Assembly (NCBI GenBank): GCA_016709875.1
Contig: JADJLZ010000005.1
Coordinates: 248,001-312,000 of the forward strand
Source of the DNA: Planctomycetota bacterium
GTDB lineage: Bacteria > Planctomycetota > UBA1135 > GCA-002686595
Reading direction: 5' to 3'
Length of the DNA: 64,000 nucleotides
This document shows, piece after piece, positions 33,236-41,868 of the stretch. Positions within the stretch are counted from its first letter, which is position 1, and each line of letters begins with the position of its first letter. Under the pieces are notes generated by a model that was not told the origin of the DNA, did no database searches, and was given only the letters and a program-made list of their open reading frames with translations. Made by a program: the position numbers and the translations under genes.

Positions 33236-34158
33236 GCGCTGCGACCGAGCCAGGCCGCGCCGCGCACGCCCGAGGAGTCGCCGTGCTGGCTCTGCCGCAG
33301 CGGCGTGCGCACCTGCGTCGGCACGCCCGCGCAGAAGACGTGCGCGCTCCACAGGCGCGGAACGTTCTCATACAGCCGTTCGATGCGCGAGACACCGCCG
33401 CCGAGCACGATCACGTCGGGATCGAGCAGGTTGATCACCGCCGCGAGCGCGCGTGCGAGGCGCGATTCGTAGCGTGCGAGGCTCGCGCGGGCGTCCGCAT
33501 CGCCCGCCTCGGCCGCCACGGCGATCTCGGCCGCGCTCGAACTCGATCCCGTGCGCGCGGCGTGGTCGCGCGCGAGGCCCGTACCGCTGAGCAGCGTCTC
33601 GATGCAGCCGCGCGCGCCGCAGTAGCACTCGAGCTCGGAATCCTCTCCGGCTTCGCGCCAGGGTAGCGGATTGTGGCCCCACTCGCCGGAGAGGCCGTTG
33701 GGACCGTGCAGCACCGTGCCGCGCACGGCGATGCCGCCGCCGACACCCGTGCCGAGGATCACCGCGAAGACGGTGTTCGCACCTGCGCCGGCCCCGTCGG
33801 TCGCTTCCGAGAGCGCGAGGCAGTCGGCGTCGTTGGCGATGCGCACGCGCGCTCCGAGCTCGCGCTCGAGGTCGGCCGCGAGCGGCATCCCGTTCAGGCA
33901 GGTCGAGTTCGAGTTCTTGAGCCGCCCGTCGTGCGCCAGGCTGCCCGGCGTGCCGATGCCGAGCGTGATCGAGCGCGCGGCGAGTTCCGTCCGCGCGGCG
34001 CCGACCAGCGCGCCGATCGCACTCAGCGTGCCTGCGTAGTCGCCGGCGGGAGTCGGCACGCGCCGACGCCAGAGCTCGCGGCCGTGCGCGTCGAGCGCGA
34101 GCGCCTCGATCTTCGTGCCGCCGAGGTCGACGCCGATGGCGATGGGGGAGTCGCTCAT
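33232..34158 (-). CDS. ROK family sugar kinase (fructokinase/glucokinase type)
   Basis: ATP-dependent hexose kinase of 308 aa. The phosphate-binding loop is AIGVDLGGTKIEALALD. The ROK zinc site is GEWGHNPLPW with ECYCGARGCIE (H plus C-x-C-x4-C). LKNSNSTCLNGMPLAADLE is closest to the Mak fructokinase group, so fructose or glucose are the likely substrates. ATG 34158 is preferred over GTG 34170 because GAGG precedes it and homology starts there. It lies 4 bp after the LOG gene in a three-gene unit running leftward from 35796. Confidence 0.9.
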   Translation of the reverse strand: MSDSPIAIGVDLGGTKIEALALDAHGRELWRRRVPTPAGDYAGTLSAIGALVGAARTELAARSITLGIGTPGSLAHDGRLKNSNSTCLNGMPLAADLERELGARVRIANDADCLALSEATDGAGAGANTVFAVILGTGVGGGIAVRGTVLHGPNGLSGEWGHNPLPWREAGEDSELECYCGARGCIETLLSGTGLARDHAARTGSSSSAAEIAVAAEAGDADARASLARYESRLARALAAVINLLDPDVIVLGGGVSRIERLYENVPRLWSAHVFCAGVPTQVRTPLRQSQHGDSSGVRGAAWLGRSA

Positions 34159-34162
34159 CGCC

Positions 34163-34726
34163 TCAGCCACGCTCCTGCGCGACGCGCCGGTCGAGTTCGT
34201 CGAGCAGGCGCGCGGGGTCGTGCTCGTGCAGCACGAGCGCGCGCGCTTGTGCGTCGACGAAGCCCTGTGCGAGCGCGTGATCGAAGAGCTGCGCGAGCGG
34301 GCCCCAGTAGCCGTCCACGTCGAGCAACGCGCAGGGCTTGGGGTGGAAGCCGAGTTGCGTCCAGGTGATCGCCTCGCAGATCTCCTCCAGCGTGCCGAAG
34401 CCGCCGGGCAGCGCGACGAAGGCCTGCGAGAGTTCGGCCATCAGAGCCTTGCGCTCGTGCATCGTGCCCACGACGTGCAGCCGCGTCAGTCCCTGGTGGC
34501 CCAGTTCGCGCTCCTCGAGCGCGCGCGGGATCACGCCGATCGCACGGCCGCCGCGCGCGAGCACTGCATCGGCGAGGACGCCCATCAGGCCCACGCGGCC
34601 GCCTCCGAAGACGAGTTCGATGCCGCGCTCGGCGAGCAGCGTCCCGAGCGTGCGCGCGGCCGCAGCGTGTGCGGGCGCGTGGCCGCTGCGCGATCCGCAG
34701 AAGACGCACAGCGCGCGCAGGCTCAT
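34163..34726 (-). CDS. LOG family nucleotide phosphoribohydrolase
   Basis: Protein of 187 aa of the TIGR00730/Lonely Guy family with the signature PGGFGTLEE and the nucleotide-binding start LCVFCGSRSGHAPAH plus ELVFGGGRVGLMG. Members cleave nucleoside 5'-monophosphates such as cytokinin precursors, AMP or other NMPs to base plus ribose 5-phosphate. In bacteria the role is usually nucleotide salvage or pool cleaning. The ATG at 34726 overlaps the upstream stop (ATGA). Together with the ROK kinase it may feed sugar phosphate metabolism, which is weak inference. Confidence 0.92.
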   Translation of the reverse strand: MSLRALCVFCGSRSGHAPAHAAAARTLGTLLAERGIELVFGGGRVGLMGVLADAVLARGGRAIGVIPRALEERELGHQGLTRLHVVGTMHERKALMAELSQAFVALPGGFGTLEEICEAITWTQLGFHPKPCALLDVDGYWGPLAQLFDHALAQGFVDAQARALVLHEHDPARLLDELDRRVAQERG

Positions 34727-35796
34727 CAGCGCGGCTTCTCGTTGCCCTCGTCGAGCAGCTTCTCGAGCGTCACGTCGAGCAGCGTAGCGGGGTGGTCGTG
34801 CCAGCGCACGCGTCCGTCGCGGCCGATCACGGCCATGTCGGGCAGCTGCTCGCAGCCGAAGGCGGCGGCGGTTGCGCCCGGTCCCTCGCCTGAGTCGAGC
34901 AGCAGCGGGAAGCCGTAGGTGCTGCGCGCCGCGAAGGCGGTGAAACTCTCGAGTGTGTGGCGCGTCTTGCCGTCGTGCTCCTGCCAAGGCTGCACGACGC
35001 CGACGAAGTGCACGCCCTTGGGCCCAAAGCGCGCGGCGAGGTCCTTCTCGAACTCGCGCTCGTGCGCGCACTTGTCGCACCAGCTCGCGAGGAAGCACAG
35101 CACGACCACGTCGCCGAGGTAGACCTCGGGCGGCAGCGGGTCGCTCGAGGCCCAGTGCTCGGGCTTCCACGCGGGTGCGGGCCGATCCAGACCCTGGACG
35201 AAGCGCAGCGAACGGCGCACGAGCTCGGTCGAATCGCCCTGCGGGTTCTGCTGCAGATACAGCTGCAGGTCGCTCGCGGCACCCTGGTTCTCGACCAGCT
35301 GCCGGCGCGCGTAGGCGCGGCGCTCGAGGCATTTCGAGGAGTAGGCTTCGGTTTGCGGGAGCTCCTTCACCGCCTTGTCGAAGACTGCGAAGGCCACCTG
35401 TGGATCGCCGAGATAGAGCGCGATCTGCCCCGCGAGGTAGCGCGCCCGTGGCGCTACTGCGGGAGCCGGCGTGGCGTCCGAGACCTGCTGGAAGAGCTTG
35501 TCCGCGTTCAAGAAGGTGGCGCTGGACTCGGGCGTGTTACGGTGCAGCTTCTGCTGGTCCTTGCCCAGACCGATCCAGCACACGCCGGCTTCGAGCAAGG
35601 CCTGCTGCGCGCGCGGCGCGTCGGCGTGCGCCTTCGAGAAGGCCTCGAAAGCGGCCGCGCCCTCGGTCCACTTCTGCTGCTGCTTGAGCGTCATCGCGGC
35701 GTTCCACTCGCGCTCGAGGGCGTCGGCCGCGCTCGGCGCGGGGTCCTGCATCGCGGGCCAGAGCATGCAGGCGGCAAGGGCGAGTTGCGTGAGCAT
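34726..35796 (-). CDS. TlpA/ResA-like thioredoxin-fold protein with TPR domain
   Basis: Probably exported protein of 356 aa. A short hydrophobic N-terminus (LTQLALAACMLWPAMQ) leads into TPR-like helices (~20-190). The C-terminal thioredoxin domain (~215-350) has the active-site motif WCDKC within VVVLCFLASWCDKCAHEREF and a cis-Pro-like strand near DMAVIGRDGRVRWHDHP. TlpA/ResA proteins reduce disulfides outside the cytoplasm, for example during cytochrome c maturation or for client proteins brought by repeats. It is the first gene of a leftward operon with LOG and ROK genes, all with overlaps or tiny gaps. Confidence 0.84.
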   Translation of the reverse strand: MLTQLALAACMLWPAMQDPAPSAADALEREWNAAMTLKQQQKWTEGAAAFEAFSKAHADAPRAQQALLEAGVCWIGLGKDQQKLHRNTPESSATFLNADKLFQQVSDATPAPAVAPRARYLAGQIALYLGDPQVAFAVFDKAVKELPQTEAYSSKCLERRAYARRQLVENQGAASDLQLYLQQNPQGDSTELVRRSLRFVQGLDRPAPAWKPEHWASSDPLPPEVYLGDVVVLCFLASWCDKCAHEREFEKDLAARFGPKGVHFVGVVQPWQEHDGKTRHTLESFTAFAARSTYGFPLLLDSGEGPGATAAAFGCEQLPDMAVIGRDGRVRWHDHPATLLDVTLEKLLDEGNEKPR

Positions 35797-35837
35797 CGCG
35801 CCATCCTAGCAGGGCCTGGCCCCCGCGTGCCCGCTGG

Positions 35838-37565
35838 TCAGTGCCGGTCGAGGGCTTGCAGCAGGGACTGTGCCTCGGGCATCCCCGGCCTCAGCGCGAG
35901 CGCCTGCTCCAGATGCCGGCGCGCGAGCGCGGCGTCGTTCAGGCCGAGTGCGGCTTGTGCCGCGAGCACGTGTGTCGCCGGGTCGTGCGCATCGATCTCG
36001 AGCGCGCGGTCGTAGAGTTCGAGTCCGTCGCGAAAGCGCCCGGTCGCGCAGAGCATGCCGGCCAGGTTCTCGAGCGCAGCCAGGAACTGCGGGTCGAGTT
36101 CGAGCGCGCGCTGGAAGAGCGGGACTGCGCCGGCGGGGTCCTGTGCATTCGCGCGGGCGACGCCCTGGTCGTAGGCGCGCAGTGCCTCGAGGCGGCGCCC
36201 GTTCCATTCGAGCGTCGAGCGGCGCTGCTCGAGGCCTGCGGCCGCGGTTCCCGCGGCGGCGAGCAGCGCGGCGAGTGCGAAGAGGACGCCGGCGCGCGTC
36301 AGTCGGCCGGCGCGCTTGAGGCGCAGGTTCTTCCAGGAGAGATCGGCGCGGCGCAGGAGGCGCCAGCTCGAGAGGGCGAGGTAGGAGAGCATTGCCGCGA
36401 TCGCGAAGCTGAGCAGCAGGGGCGTGCTGCCGCGCAGGCCGCGGAAGGCGAACAGGGCGGCGAGGAAGCTCGCGCCGAGCACGCATTCCTCGGCGAAGGA
36501 CGCCTCTTGCACGTGGCGCGACTTGCCGCGCAGGAGCAGCGCGATCGCGAAGGATGCGCTGGCGAGGACCGCGATCAGCTTCCAGAGCGTCGCGTCGAGC
36601 TCGAGCATGTAGGCGCCGTAGCGTCCGTCGTAGGCGTGCAGCAGCGTGTACGCGCCGAACATGAAGGCGAGCAGCAGGAGCGCGCGGGCGAGGCCATTGC
36701 GCCGGGCGCGCGGCGCGGGCTCGCGCGCTCGCGTGAGCAGCGCGGGCGCGCCCCAGGCGACGTGCAACGCTTCCTTGGGGCACACGCTGACGCAGTCGCC
36801 GCACTTCATGCAGCCGGGATCGACCACCGTGCCCCATTCGCGCACTTCCTGGCTGACATTGACGTTGGAGCTGCACGCAGTCGTGCAGTGGCCGCAGTGC
36901 TCGCAGTTCTCGTCGACGCGGATGCGCAGCGGCGCGAACTGGTCGGCGATGCCGAAGATCGCGCCGTAGGGACAGCCGTAGGTGCAGAAACCCTTGGCGC
37001 CGAGCAGCCAGACGATCGCGCCGCCGCACACGAGCACGGAGAGCACGGCGATCGGCCAGGGCGGGAAGGTTTTCCAGAATTGCTCCGTCATCAGGTGCGT
37101 CCCGGCGGGGGCGAGGCCCGATCCCTCGAGCGCGCGCAGCACGGGCGGCGAGAGGAACATGTAGACGAAGGCGATCCAGGGGACGCTCGCGAGCAGTCCC
37201 AGGCGCAGCGGACGCGGGTGGATCCCAAAGCGTGCGAGCAGCCAGCGCGCGCCGTCCTGCACGGCGACGAGGTGGCAGGCCCAGCCGCAGAACCAGCGGC
37301 CGAACACCAGCGTCGAGAGGATCGCGAGCGCGAAGAAGATCAGGCCCGCGTTGACGATCCCGCGCTGCGAAAAGGCCATCGACTCGGAGGGCTCGAGCGG
37401 CGAGAGCGTGCTGCCGGTTGCGTACCAGTGCCAGACGTGCAGCGCGATCGCGACGTGCACGAGGACGAGCACGAGCGCGCGCCAGCGGCCCACACGCGAG
37501 GGCCGCGGTTCAAGGCGCGCCGCTTTCGCGGCGGGGCCCGGGTTCGAGGTACACGAGACCGGCAT
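35838..37565 (-). CDS. NapH/NosR-like membrane 4Fe-4S protein with TPR tail
   Basis: Membrane ferredoxin of 575 aa. The first ~240 residues include four to five helices with paired Cys motifs (GRWFCGWACHLVAVQDGARW; GAKGFCTYGCPYGA), typical of NapH/RdxA/CcoG-type proteins. Two [4Fe-4S] motifs follow (CEHCGHCTTAC and CMKCGDCVSVCP). Five further membrane segments come next, and the last ~110 residues are TPRs (NAQDPAGAVPLFQRALELDP; YDRALEIDAHDPATHVLAAQ). It is probably an electron-transfer module between quinol and a soluble partner. ATG 37565 is preferred because GGAGCGGAG precedes it; ATG 37577 is an alternative. The ferredoxin-TPR fusion is unusual. Confidence 0.85.
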   Translation of the reverse strand: MPVSCTSNPGPAAKAARLEPRPSRVGRWRALVLVLVHVAIALHVWHWYATGSTLSPLEPSESMAFSQRGIVNAGLIFFALAILSTLVFGRWFCGWACHLVAVQDGARWLLARFGIHPRPLRLGLLASVPWIAFVYMFLSPPVLRALEGSGLAPAGTHLMTEQFWKTFPPWPIAVLSVLVCGGAIVWLLGAKGFCTYGCPYGAIFGIADQFAPLRIRVDENCEHCGHCTTACSSNVNVSQEVREWGTVVDPGCMKCGDCVSVCPKEALHVAWGAPALLTRAREPAPRARRNGLARALLLLAFMFGAYTLLHAYDGRYGAYMLELDATLWKLIAVLASASFAIALLLRGKSRHVQEASFAEECVLGASFLAALFAFRGLRGSTPLLLSFAIAAMLSYLALSSWRLLRRADLSWKNLRLKRAGRLTRAGVLFALAALLAAAGTAAAGLEQRRSTLEWNGRRLEALRAYDQGVARANAQDPAGAVPLFQRALELDPQFLAALENLAGMLCATGRFRDGLELYDRALEIDAHDPATHVLAAQAALGLNDAALARRHLEQALALRPGMPEAQSLLQALDRH

Positions 37566-37627
37566 GCTCCGCTCCATCGTAGGCGCGCGCACACGGCCTG
37601 TCCCGTGCGCTCCTCCCGCACAAGCGA

Positions 37628-37653
37628 GCGGGCGGACCTTTCGGCCCGCCCGC
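37628..37653 (-). terminator. hairpin after the S53 protease gene
   Basis: Perfect 8-bp GCGGGCGG/CCGCCCGC stem with a 10-nt loop, 27 bp past the stop of the protease gene on the minus strand and upstream of the ferredoxin gene. GC-rich without a T-run. It probably ends the protease transcript. Confidence 0.6.
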
Positions 37654-37679
37654 GTGCCATCTCTGGCGTACGCCGTGGA

Positions 37680-39878
37680 TCAGTAGTCGATCCGGATCCC
37701 GTTGCTGATGTTGAAGCCGCCGCCGGTGCAGAAGCTCAGGTTGGGGTCGCGGTAGTAGGTCTGGTAGTAGCGCGACGTGCCCGAGAGGATCGTGTCGCCC
37801 AACTGCGCCGAACGCGCCGTGACCGACAGGTCAGCACCCGCGGGGGCGGTGGCGGTGCCGCCGCTGGCGTTGTGCGTGAAGAGACGCTTCAGCGAGCCAG
37901 CGGCGCAGCGCACGCCGTCACCGAAGACCGCGCCGCCGCCGTTGTTGACCGTGCCCTGCAAGAAGATGCTGAGCGAGGTGTTGAGCTCGCCCGAGGAGGT
38001 GAACTGCAGCGTGTCAGGGGTGACCGTGCCCGCGACCGTGAGCAGCGCACCCGCTGCGTTGACGCCGTTCGCGCAACCGTGGCCAGCTGCGCCGAAGTTG
38101 AGGCAGGGGCAGAACGTCGTGACCTGGGCGTCGAGCCCGTCGCCGAAGCAGAAGGGCGTTCCGACGCCGCCGCCGCAGTTCGCACCGGTGAGGCAGGCAG
38201 CGATCGGGGCGAACGCATCCAGGTTCATCGGGCCCCAGCCGCAGACCGTGTCCCAGCCCGCGTGCGCGCTCGAGACACCCTGGCCCGAGGGCAGGTTGCC
38301 GTTCGTGCCCGAGACGATGTCGAACCAGACGGCCGGATCACCGTTCATGCCGTAGAACAGGTCCTGCACGCGGCCGAAGCGCGGGATGCCGGTGAGGCCG
38401 CCGAGCGAGAGGATCTTCTGCTCGGTGGTCGCAAGCGCGCCGGCGAACACCGGGCAGGCGAAGCTCGTTCCGACGAAGGCGCCCGTGAGGCTGTTGTTGA
38501 AGTAGAACTGGTACGCGCCCGTGCCGTTGCCCGCGGCGTGGAAGCCGACGTCAGGGATCAGGCGCTTGTTGTTGGAGCCGTTGATCGCCGGGACACCGTT
38601 GCCGACCTGCCACGACGGACGGACGTTGATCGCGTTCGTGTTCGTGCTCCAGCCGCCGCCGCTACCGCTCCAGCCGATCTCCGTGATGCGCGCGCCCGTG
38701 GTGGCGTTGACGTTGGCGATCGTGCCACCGACGCTCAGGACCTCGGGGTCCATGCACGGGTAGCCGAAGTTGCCGATCGAGGTGCCGCTGTCGCCGCTGG
38801 CCGCCATGTAGGTGATGCCTTGGGCGCTCATCGACACGTGCTGGTTGTGGGCCGACGTGATCGTGCTGGTGTTGATGTTCCAGCCGTAGCTCTCGGAGAT
38901 CGTGTCGCAGAGGTTCTCGTTGACCTCGACCGTGAGCATGCCGATCAGGTTGTTGGCCACGGATCCGTCGTAGATGCGGATGTTGGCCAGCGGCGCCATT
39001 CCCAGCGCCATCTGGATGTCGAGGTCAGCTTCGCCGCCCGCCGTGCCCGCGCCGAGTCCGCCGCCGTTGCACGGGACGGTGGTGATGTTCGAGCCCGCAC
39101 CGCCGCCGGGGACCGGCAGGCCGAAGTGGCTGATGTAGAGCAGCCAGTTGTTGGCGCGGAAGCCGTCCCAGTTCGAGATGCCGACCGTGCGGCCCGCGCC
39201 GGTGATGCCGCCGTTGTACATGTTGACGAGGCTGTAGCAGCCGCGCGTCAGCGGCGGCGTGAGCAGCGTCGTCAGCGGCTTGGGACGCGTGAAGCTCTCG
39301 AGGCCCATCACGTCGATCACCATGCCGGCGAGTTCGGCCGGCAGCTGGACCGAGGTGGAGTTCGCGACGAAGGTCGCGGGCTCGTTGCTCTCCTGCGGCG
39401 TGATCGTGTAGCTGCGGATCGTCGTGTGGAAGGCCTGCTCGGCCTGCGCCACCGTGCAGCTCGCCAGGATCGCGAGGCGGTTCTTGGCGACCAGCGAGAT
39501 CTCGAAGCCTTGGCTCGCGAGATATTGCTGCAGCTGTTCGACCTGCGCGACCGGGAGGCCAAAGCGCGCGCCGACTTCTTCGGGCGTGATGAACTGGCGG
39601 TAGCTCGGCGACTTGGGATCGCTGACCGAATCGACGAAGGCCTGCGCCTGCGCCGGCTGGGCGAAGGGCATGCTGATCGCCAATTGGAGGATCTGATCGG
39701 CCGGCGCGGCGCCGACGTCCGTCGCGCGCTGGAGTGCGGGCAGGAGCTCCATCCCGGCGATTGGGGCGAAGCTCGACTGGATGCGGGCGGGAGCCTGCAG
39801 CGGGGTTGCGCCTGCCAGGCCTCCCAGGAAGAGGGGCAGGGCGGCGAACAGGATGCAGCGGTTGGCGAAGGGGCTCAT
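37680..39878 (-). CDS. secreted S53 (sedolisin/kumamolisin) peptidase with shared C-terminal domain
   Basis: Serine-carboxyl endopeptidase of 732 aa, usually active at acid pH. A signal peptide (CILFAALPLFLGGLAGA) is followed by an activation propeptide (~35-195; SPSYRQFITPEEVGARFGLP) and the catalytic domain. The triad is visible: Glu283 and Asp287 in GGEADLDIQMALGMAP, oxyanion Asp363 in ASGDSGTS and Ser472 in GTSFACPVFAG. Residues 576-732 are not protease but a 157-residue Cys-containing domain (CPCLNFGAAGHGCANG, FGDGVRC, YYRDPNLSFC) nearly the same as the end of the VCBS protein at 13616-15895. It may anchor or sort the protein. Confidence 0.92.
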   Translation of the reverse strand: MSPFANRCILFAALPLFLGGLAGATPLQAPARIQSSFAPIAGMELLPALQRATDVGAAPADQILQLAISMPFAQPAQAQAFVDSVSDPKSPSYRQFITPEEVGARFGLPVAQVEQLQQYLASQGFEISLVAKNRLAILASCTVAQAEQAFHTTIRSYTITPQESNEPATFVANSTSVQLPAELAGMVIDVMGLESFTRPKPLTTLLTPPLTRGCYSLVNMYNGGITGAGRTVGISNWDGFRANNWLLYISHFGLPVPGGGAGSNITTVPCNGGGLGAGTAGGEADLDIQMALGMAPLANIRIYDGSVANNLIGMLTVEVNENLCDTISESYGWNINTSTITSAHNQHVSMSAQGITYMAASGDSGTSIGNFGYPCMDPEVLSVGGTIANVNATTGARITEIGWSGSGGGWSTNTNAINVRPSWQVGNGVPAINGSNNKRLIPDVGFHAAGNGTGAYQFYFNNSLTGAFVGTSFACPVFAGALATTEQKILSLGGLTGIPRFGRVQDLFYGMNGDPAVWFDIVSGTNGNLPSGQGVSSAHAGWDTVCGWGPMNLDAFAPIAACLTGANCGGGVGTPFCFGDGLDAQVTTFCPCLNFGAAGHGCANGVNAAGALLTVAGTVTPDTLQFTSSGELNTSLSIFLQGTVNNGGGAVFGDGVRCAAGSLKRLFTHNASGGTATAPAGADLSVTARSAQLGDTILSGTSRYYQTYYRDPNLSFCTGGGFNISNGIRIDY

Positions 39879-40014
39879 CTCGGTATCTTCCTCGGGTTAG
39901 GCCAATGCAAGTCTGGGGCAGTCCGTGCTGGGCGGATGGGCTACCCCGGCGTGGGACGGTATGAAACCGGATTAGGGTTCCCTCCCATCCGGAGTGTACC
40001 CCGTTCGGTACCGC

Positions 40015-41817
40015 TCAGGGGGTGAAGCTGACCGAGAGCAGGTTCGAGAGGTTGGTCCCGTTCCCGCAGGGCCCCGTGACGTTCCGGTACCAGGCCTGGA
40101 AGTGCCAGGTGGAGCCCGGCTGGATGCACCCGAAGGGCAGACTGCAGGACCCCCCGGCGATCGGGCCGCGCGAGGCGACTCCCGAGCTCCCCGTGGTGTA
40201 GGCGCCGAAGCGGGCGATCGTGCCCCCGACGCAGCGCAAGCCGTCCCCGAGCTGGACCTGAGCCGTGCCGCTCGCCATCAGCCACAGCCCGTGGGCGTTC
40301 GGCGGGAGTTGGGTCGCCACGAGGAGCAGGTCGTCGTTGCTGATGCTCGCCGAGCCGACGCTGTCCAGCGAAGCTCCCAGGCCCGTCGAGTTGGCGCAGC
40401 CCGCGCCCGAGTCGGCGTTGCCGCAGGGCGGGTTGGCCGAGGTCGGGCAGAGGCAGGTGCGCGTCCCCGCGGGCCGCTCGCACTCGTCGGGGATGCCATT
40501 GTTGTTGTCGTCGGCTGACTGGCCGGTCGCGATGTCGACCGAGTCCTCGACGGTGTTGTTGTTGCAGTCCCAGAACGCGGCCACCTCGGTCGCAATGGCG
40601 GTCACGTCGTCGCCGTGCGTCGTCTGGCCGCTGCGCGCGGTCGCGGCTCCGAGGTTCTCGCCCGCGATGAAGATGCGCGGGCGCTGGCCGGGGGCCGCGG
40701 GGTTGATCAGGATGTCGCTGGGCTCGATCGGGAGGCCGAAGAGCGAGTCGGGCTGGCCGATCAGCGCGGAACCGCGGCGCACCGAGAAGAGCAGCATGTC
40801 CGGGCCACCCGCGGCGTTCCAGCCGTAGAGCGCGCTCGCCGGCGTGAACACTCCGTCGCCGTTGTCGAACAGGACCAGCGCGTCGAGGTCGTCGGTGCCC
40901 GGACCGGAGAGGTCCAGGCCGAGCTGGGTGGGCTGCGCGTACACGGCGGGCAAGCCGCCCGAGCCGAGCACCTTGACGAGCACCATGCCCGGCAGGAATC
41001 CGTTCGCCTGCGCCGAGCCGCTGTTTTGGATCTGCGTCAACGGGTCGGTGAAGCTCCCGTCGAGCGAGAAGTAGATGCGCGAGCCGTTCACGGGCGGCGG
41101 CTCCAGGCTGAGCGCATCGATCGTGTCGCCCGGCATGTCGAGCGAAGGCGGCGGGAGGATCGCGATGTTCGGCTCGATCAATCCGAGGCCGGGGTAGGCG
41201 AAGAGCGTGCCGCTGGGCGGGTTGCTCTGGCCGTCGCCGTCGATCGTGCCGACGTTGTCCGGCGGTACGACGGGCACGATGCCCCCCAAAGGCGGAACCG
41301 CGCCGGACACACCCGCGGCGAAGAACACGTCGCCCGTCGCGTCGAAGACCTGCGCTTCGCTGCGCACGCTGGGCTGGAAGCTCGACACCGGGAGGATCGA
41401 GCGACCGACTGCGTACGGATCGACGCAGAAGTACAGCCGCGCCTGGTTCGCGAGGTTGGTCCTGAAGCGCGCGTCGCCGCCGTAGGAGAGCGCGTCGAGC
41501 TCGAGTTGGCAGGGCACGCCCGGAGGCTGCACCGTGCAGTTTGTCGCCAGAGGAAGACCGAGCGCGCCCGCGCCGACGAGCGAGAGTGGAGCCGGTTGCG
41601 GGCCGACCGAGGGCGCGCCCGTGGTTGCGCTCAGGATGCGGCACTCGTTGAGCGGCGGCCCGACGCCGCCCGCGGGCAGCGCTTTCGAGCGGCTGCGCCA
41701 GTCGATCGAAAAGGTCGGCGTACCCTGGGCTGCGGCCGAGGGTGCGAGGAAGGCGAAGGCTCCGCAGAGAGCGACGAGGGAAGTACGGCTCGAGCGGCCG
41801 GGTTGGAAGTGCAGCAT
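40015..41817 (-). CDS. secreted protein with dockerin-like Ca motif and divergent shared C-terminal domain
   Basis: Exported protein of 600 aa. The signal peptide is LVALCGAFAFLAPSAAAQ. The main body (~30-415) is a repetitive beta-rich region of unknown function (GSRIYFSLDGSFTDPLTQIQ, DDLDALVLFDNGDGVFTPAS). Near residue 420-450 lies the planctomycete-type motif DCNNNTVEDSVDIATG...DNNNGIPDEC, a dockerin/thrombospondin-3-like Ca-binding pair. Residues 452-600 are a diverged copy of the C-terminal domain of the VCBS and S53 proteins (PPCGNADSGAGCANS, LGDGLRCVGG, FQAWYRN). CGGATGGG/CCCATCCG arms at 39933-39991 may form a terminator after its stop. Confidence 0.8.
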   Translation of the reverse strand: MLHFQPGRSSRTSLVALCGAFAFLAPSAAAQGTPTFSIDWRSRSKALPAGGVGPPLNECRILSATTGAPSVGPQPAPLSLVGAGALGLPLATNCTVQPPGVPCQLELDALSYGGDARFRTNLANQARLYFCVDPYAVGRSILPVSSFQPSVRSEAQVFDATGDVFFAAGVSGAVPPLGGIVPVVPPDNVGTIDGDGQSNPPSGTLFAYPGLGLIEPNIAILPPPSLDMPGDTIDALSLEPPPVNGSRIYFSLDGSFTDPLTQIQNSGSAQANGFLPGMVLVKVLGSGGLPAVYAQPTQLGLDLSGPGTDDLDALVLFDNGDGVFTPASALYGWNAAGGPDMLLFSVRRGSALIGQPDSLFGLPIEPSDILINPAAPGQRPRIFIAGENLGAATARSGQTTHGDDVTAIATEVAAFWDCNNNTVEDSVDIATGQSADDNNNGIPDECERPAGTRTCLCPTSANPPCGNADSGAGCANSTGLGASLDSVGSASISNDDLLLVATQLPPNAHGLWLMASGTAQVQLGDGLRCVGGTIARFGAYTTGSSGVASRGPIAGGSCSLPFGCIQPGSTWHFQAWYRNVTGPCGNGTNLSNLLSVSFTP

Positions 41818-41868
41818 GATGGGGGATCCTCGTGGAGCTCCGGTCCCGGTTCGGCGCTCCCTCCTGAC

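Noticed and set aside
35841..40025. 1394-codon open frame on the plus strand
   Set aside because: It is antisense to the ferredoxin-TPR and S53 protease genes, is dominated by Arg/Ala/Glu/Val low-complexity sequence and matches no family; a typical shadow of GC-rich coding DNA.
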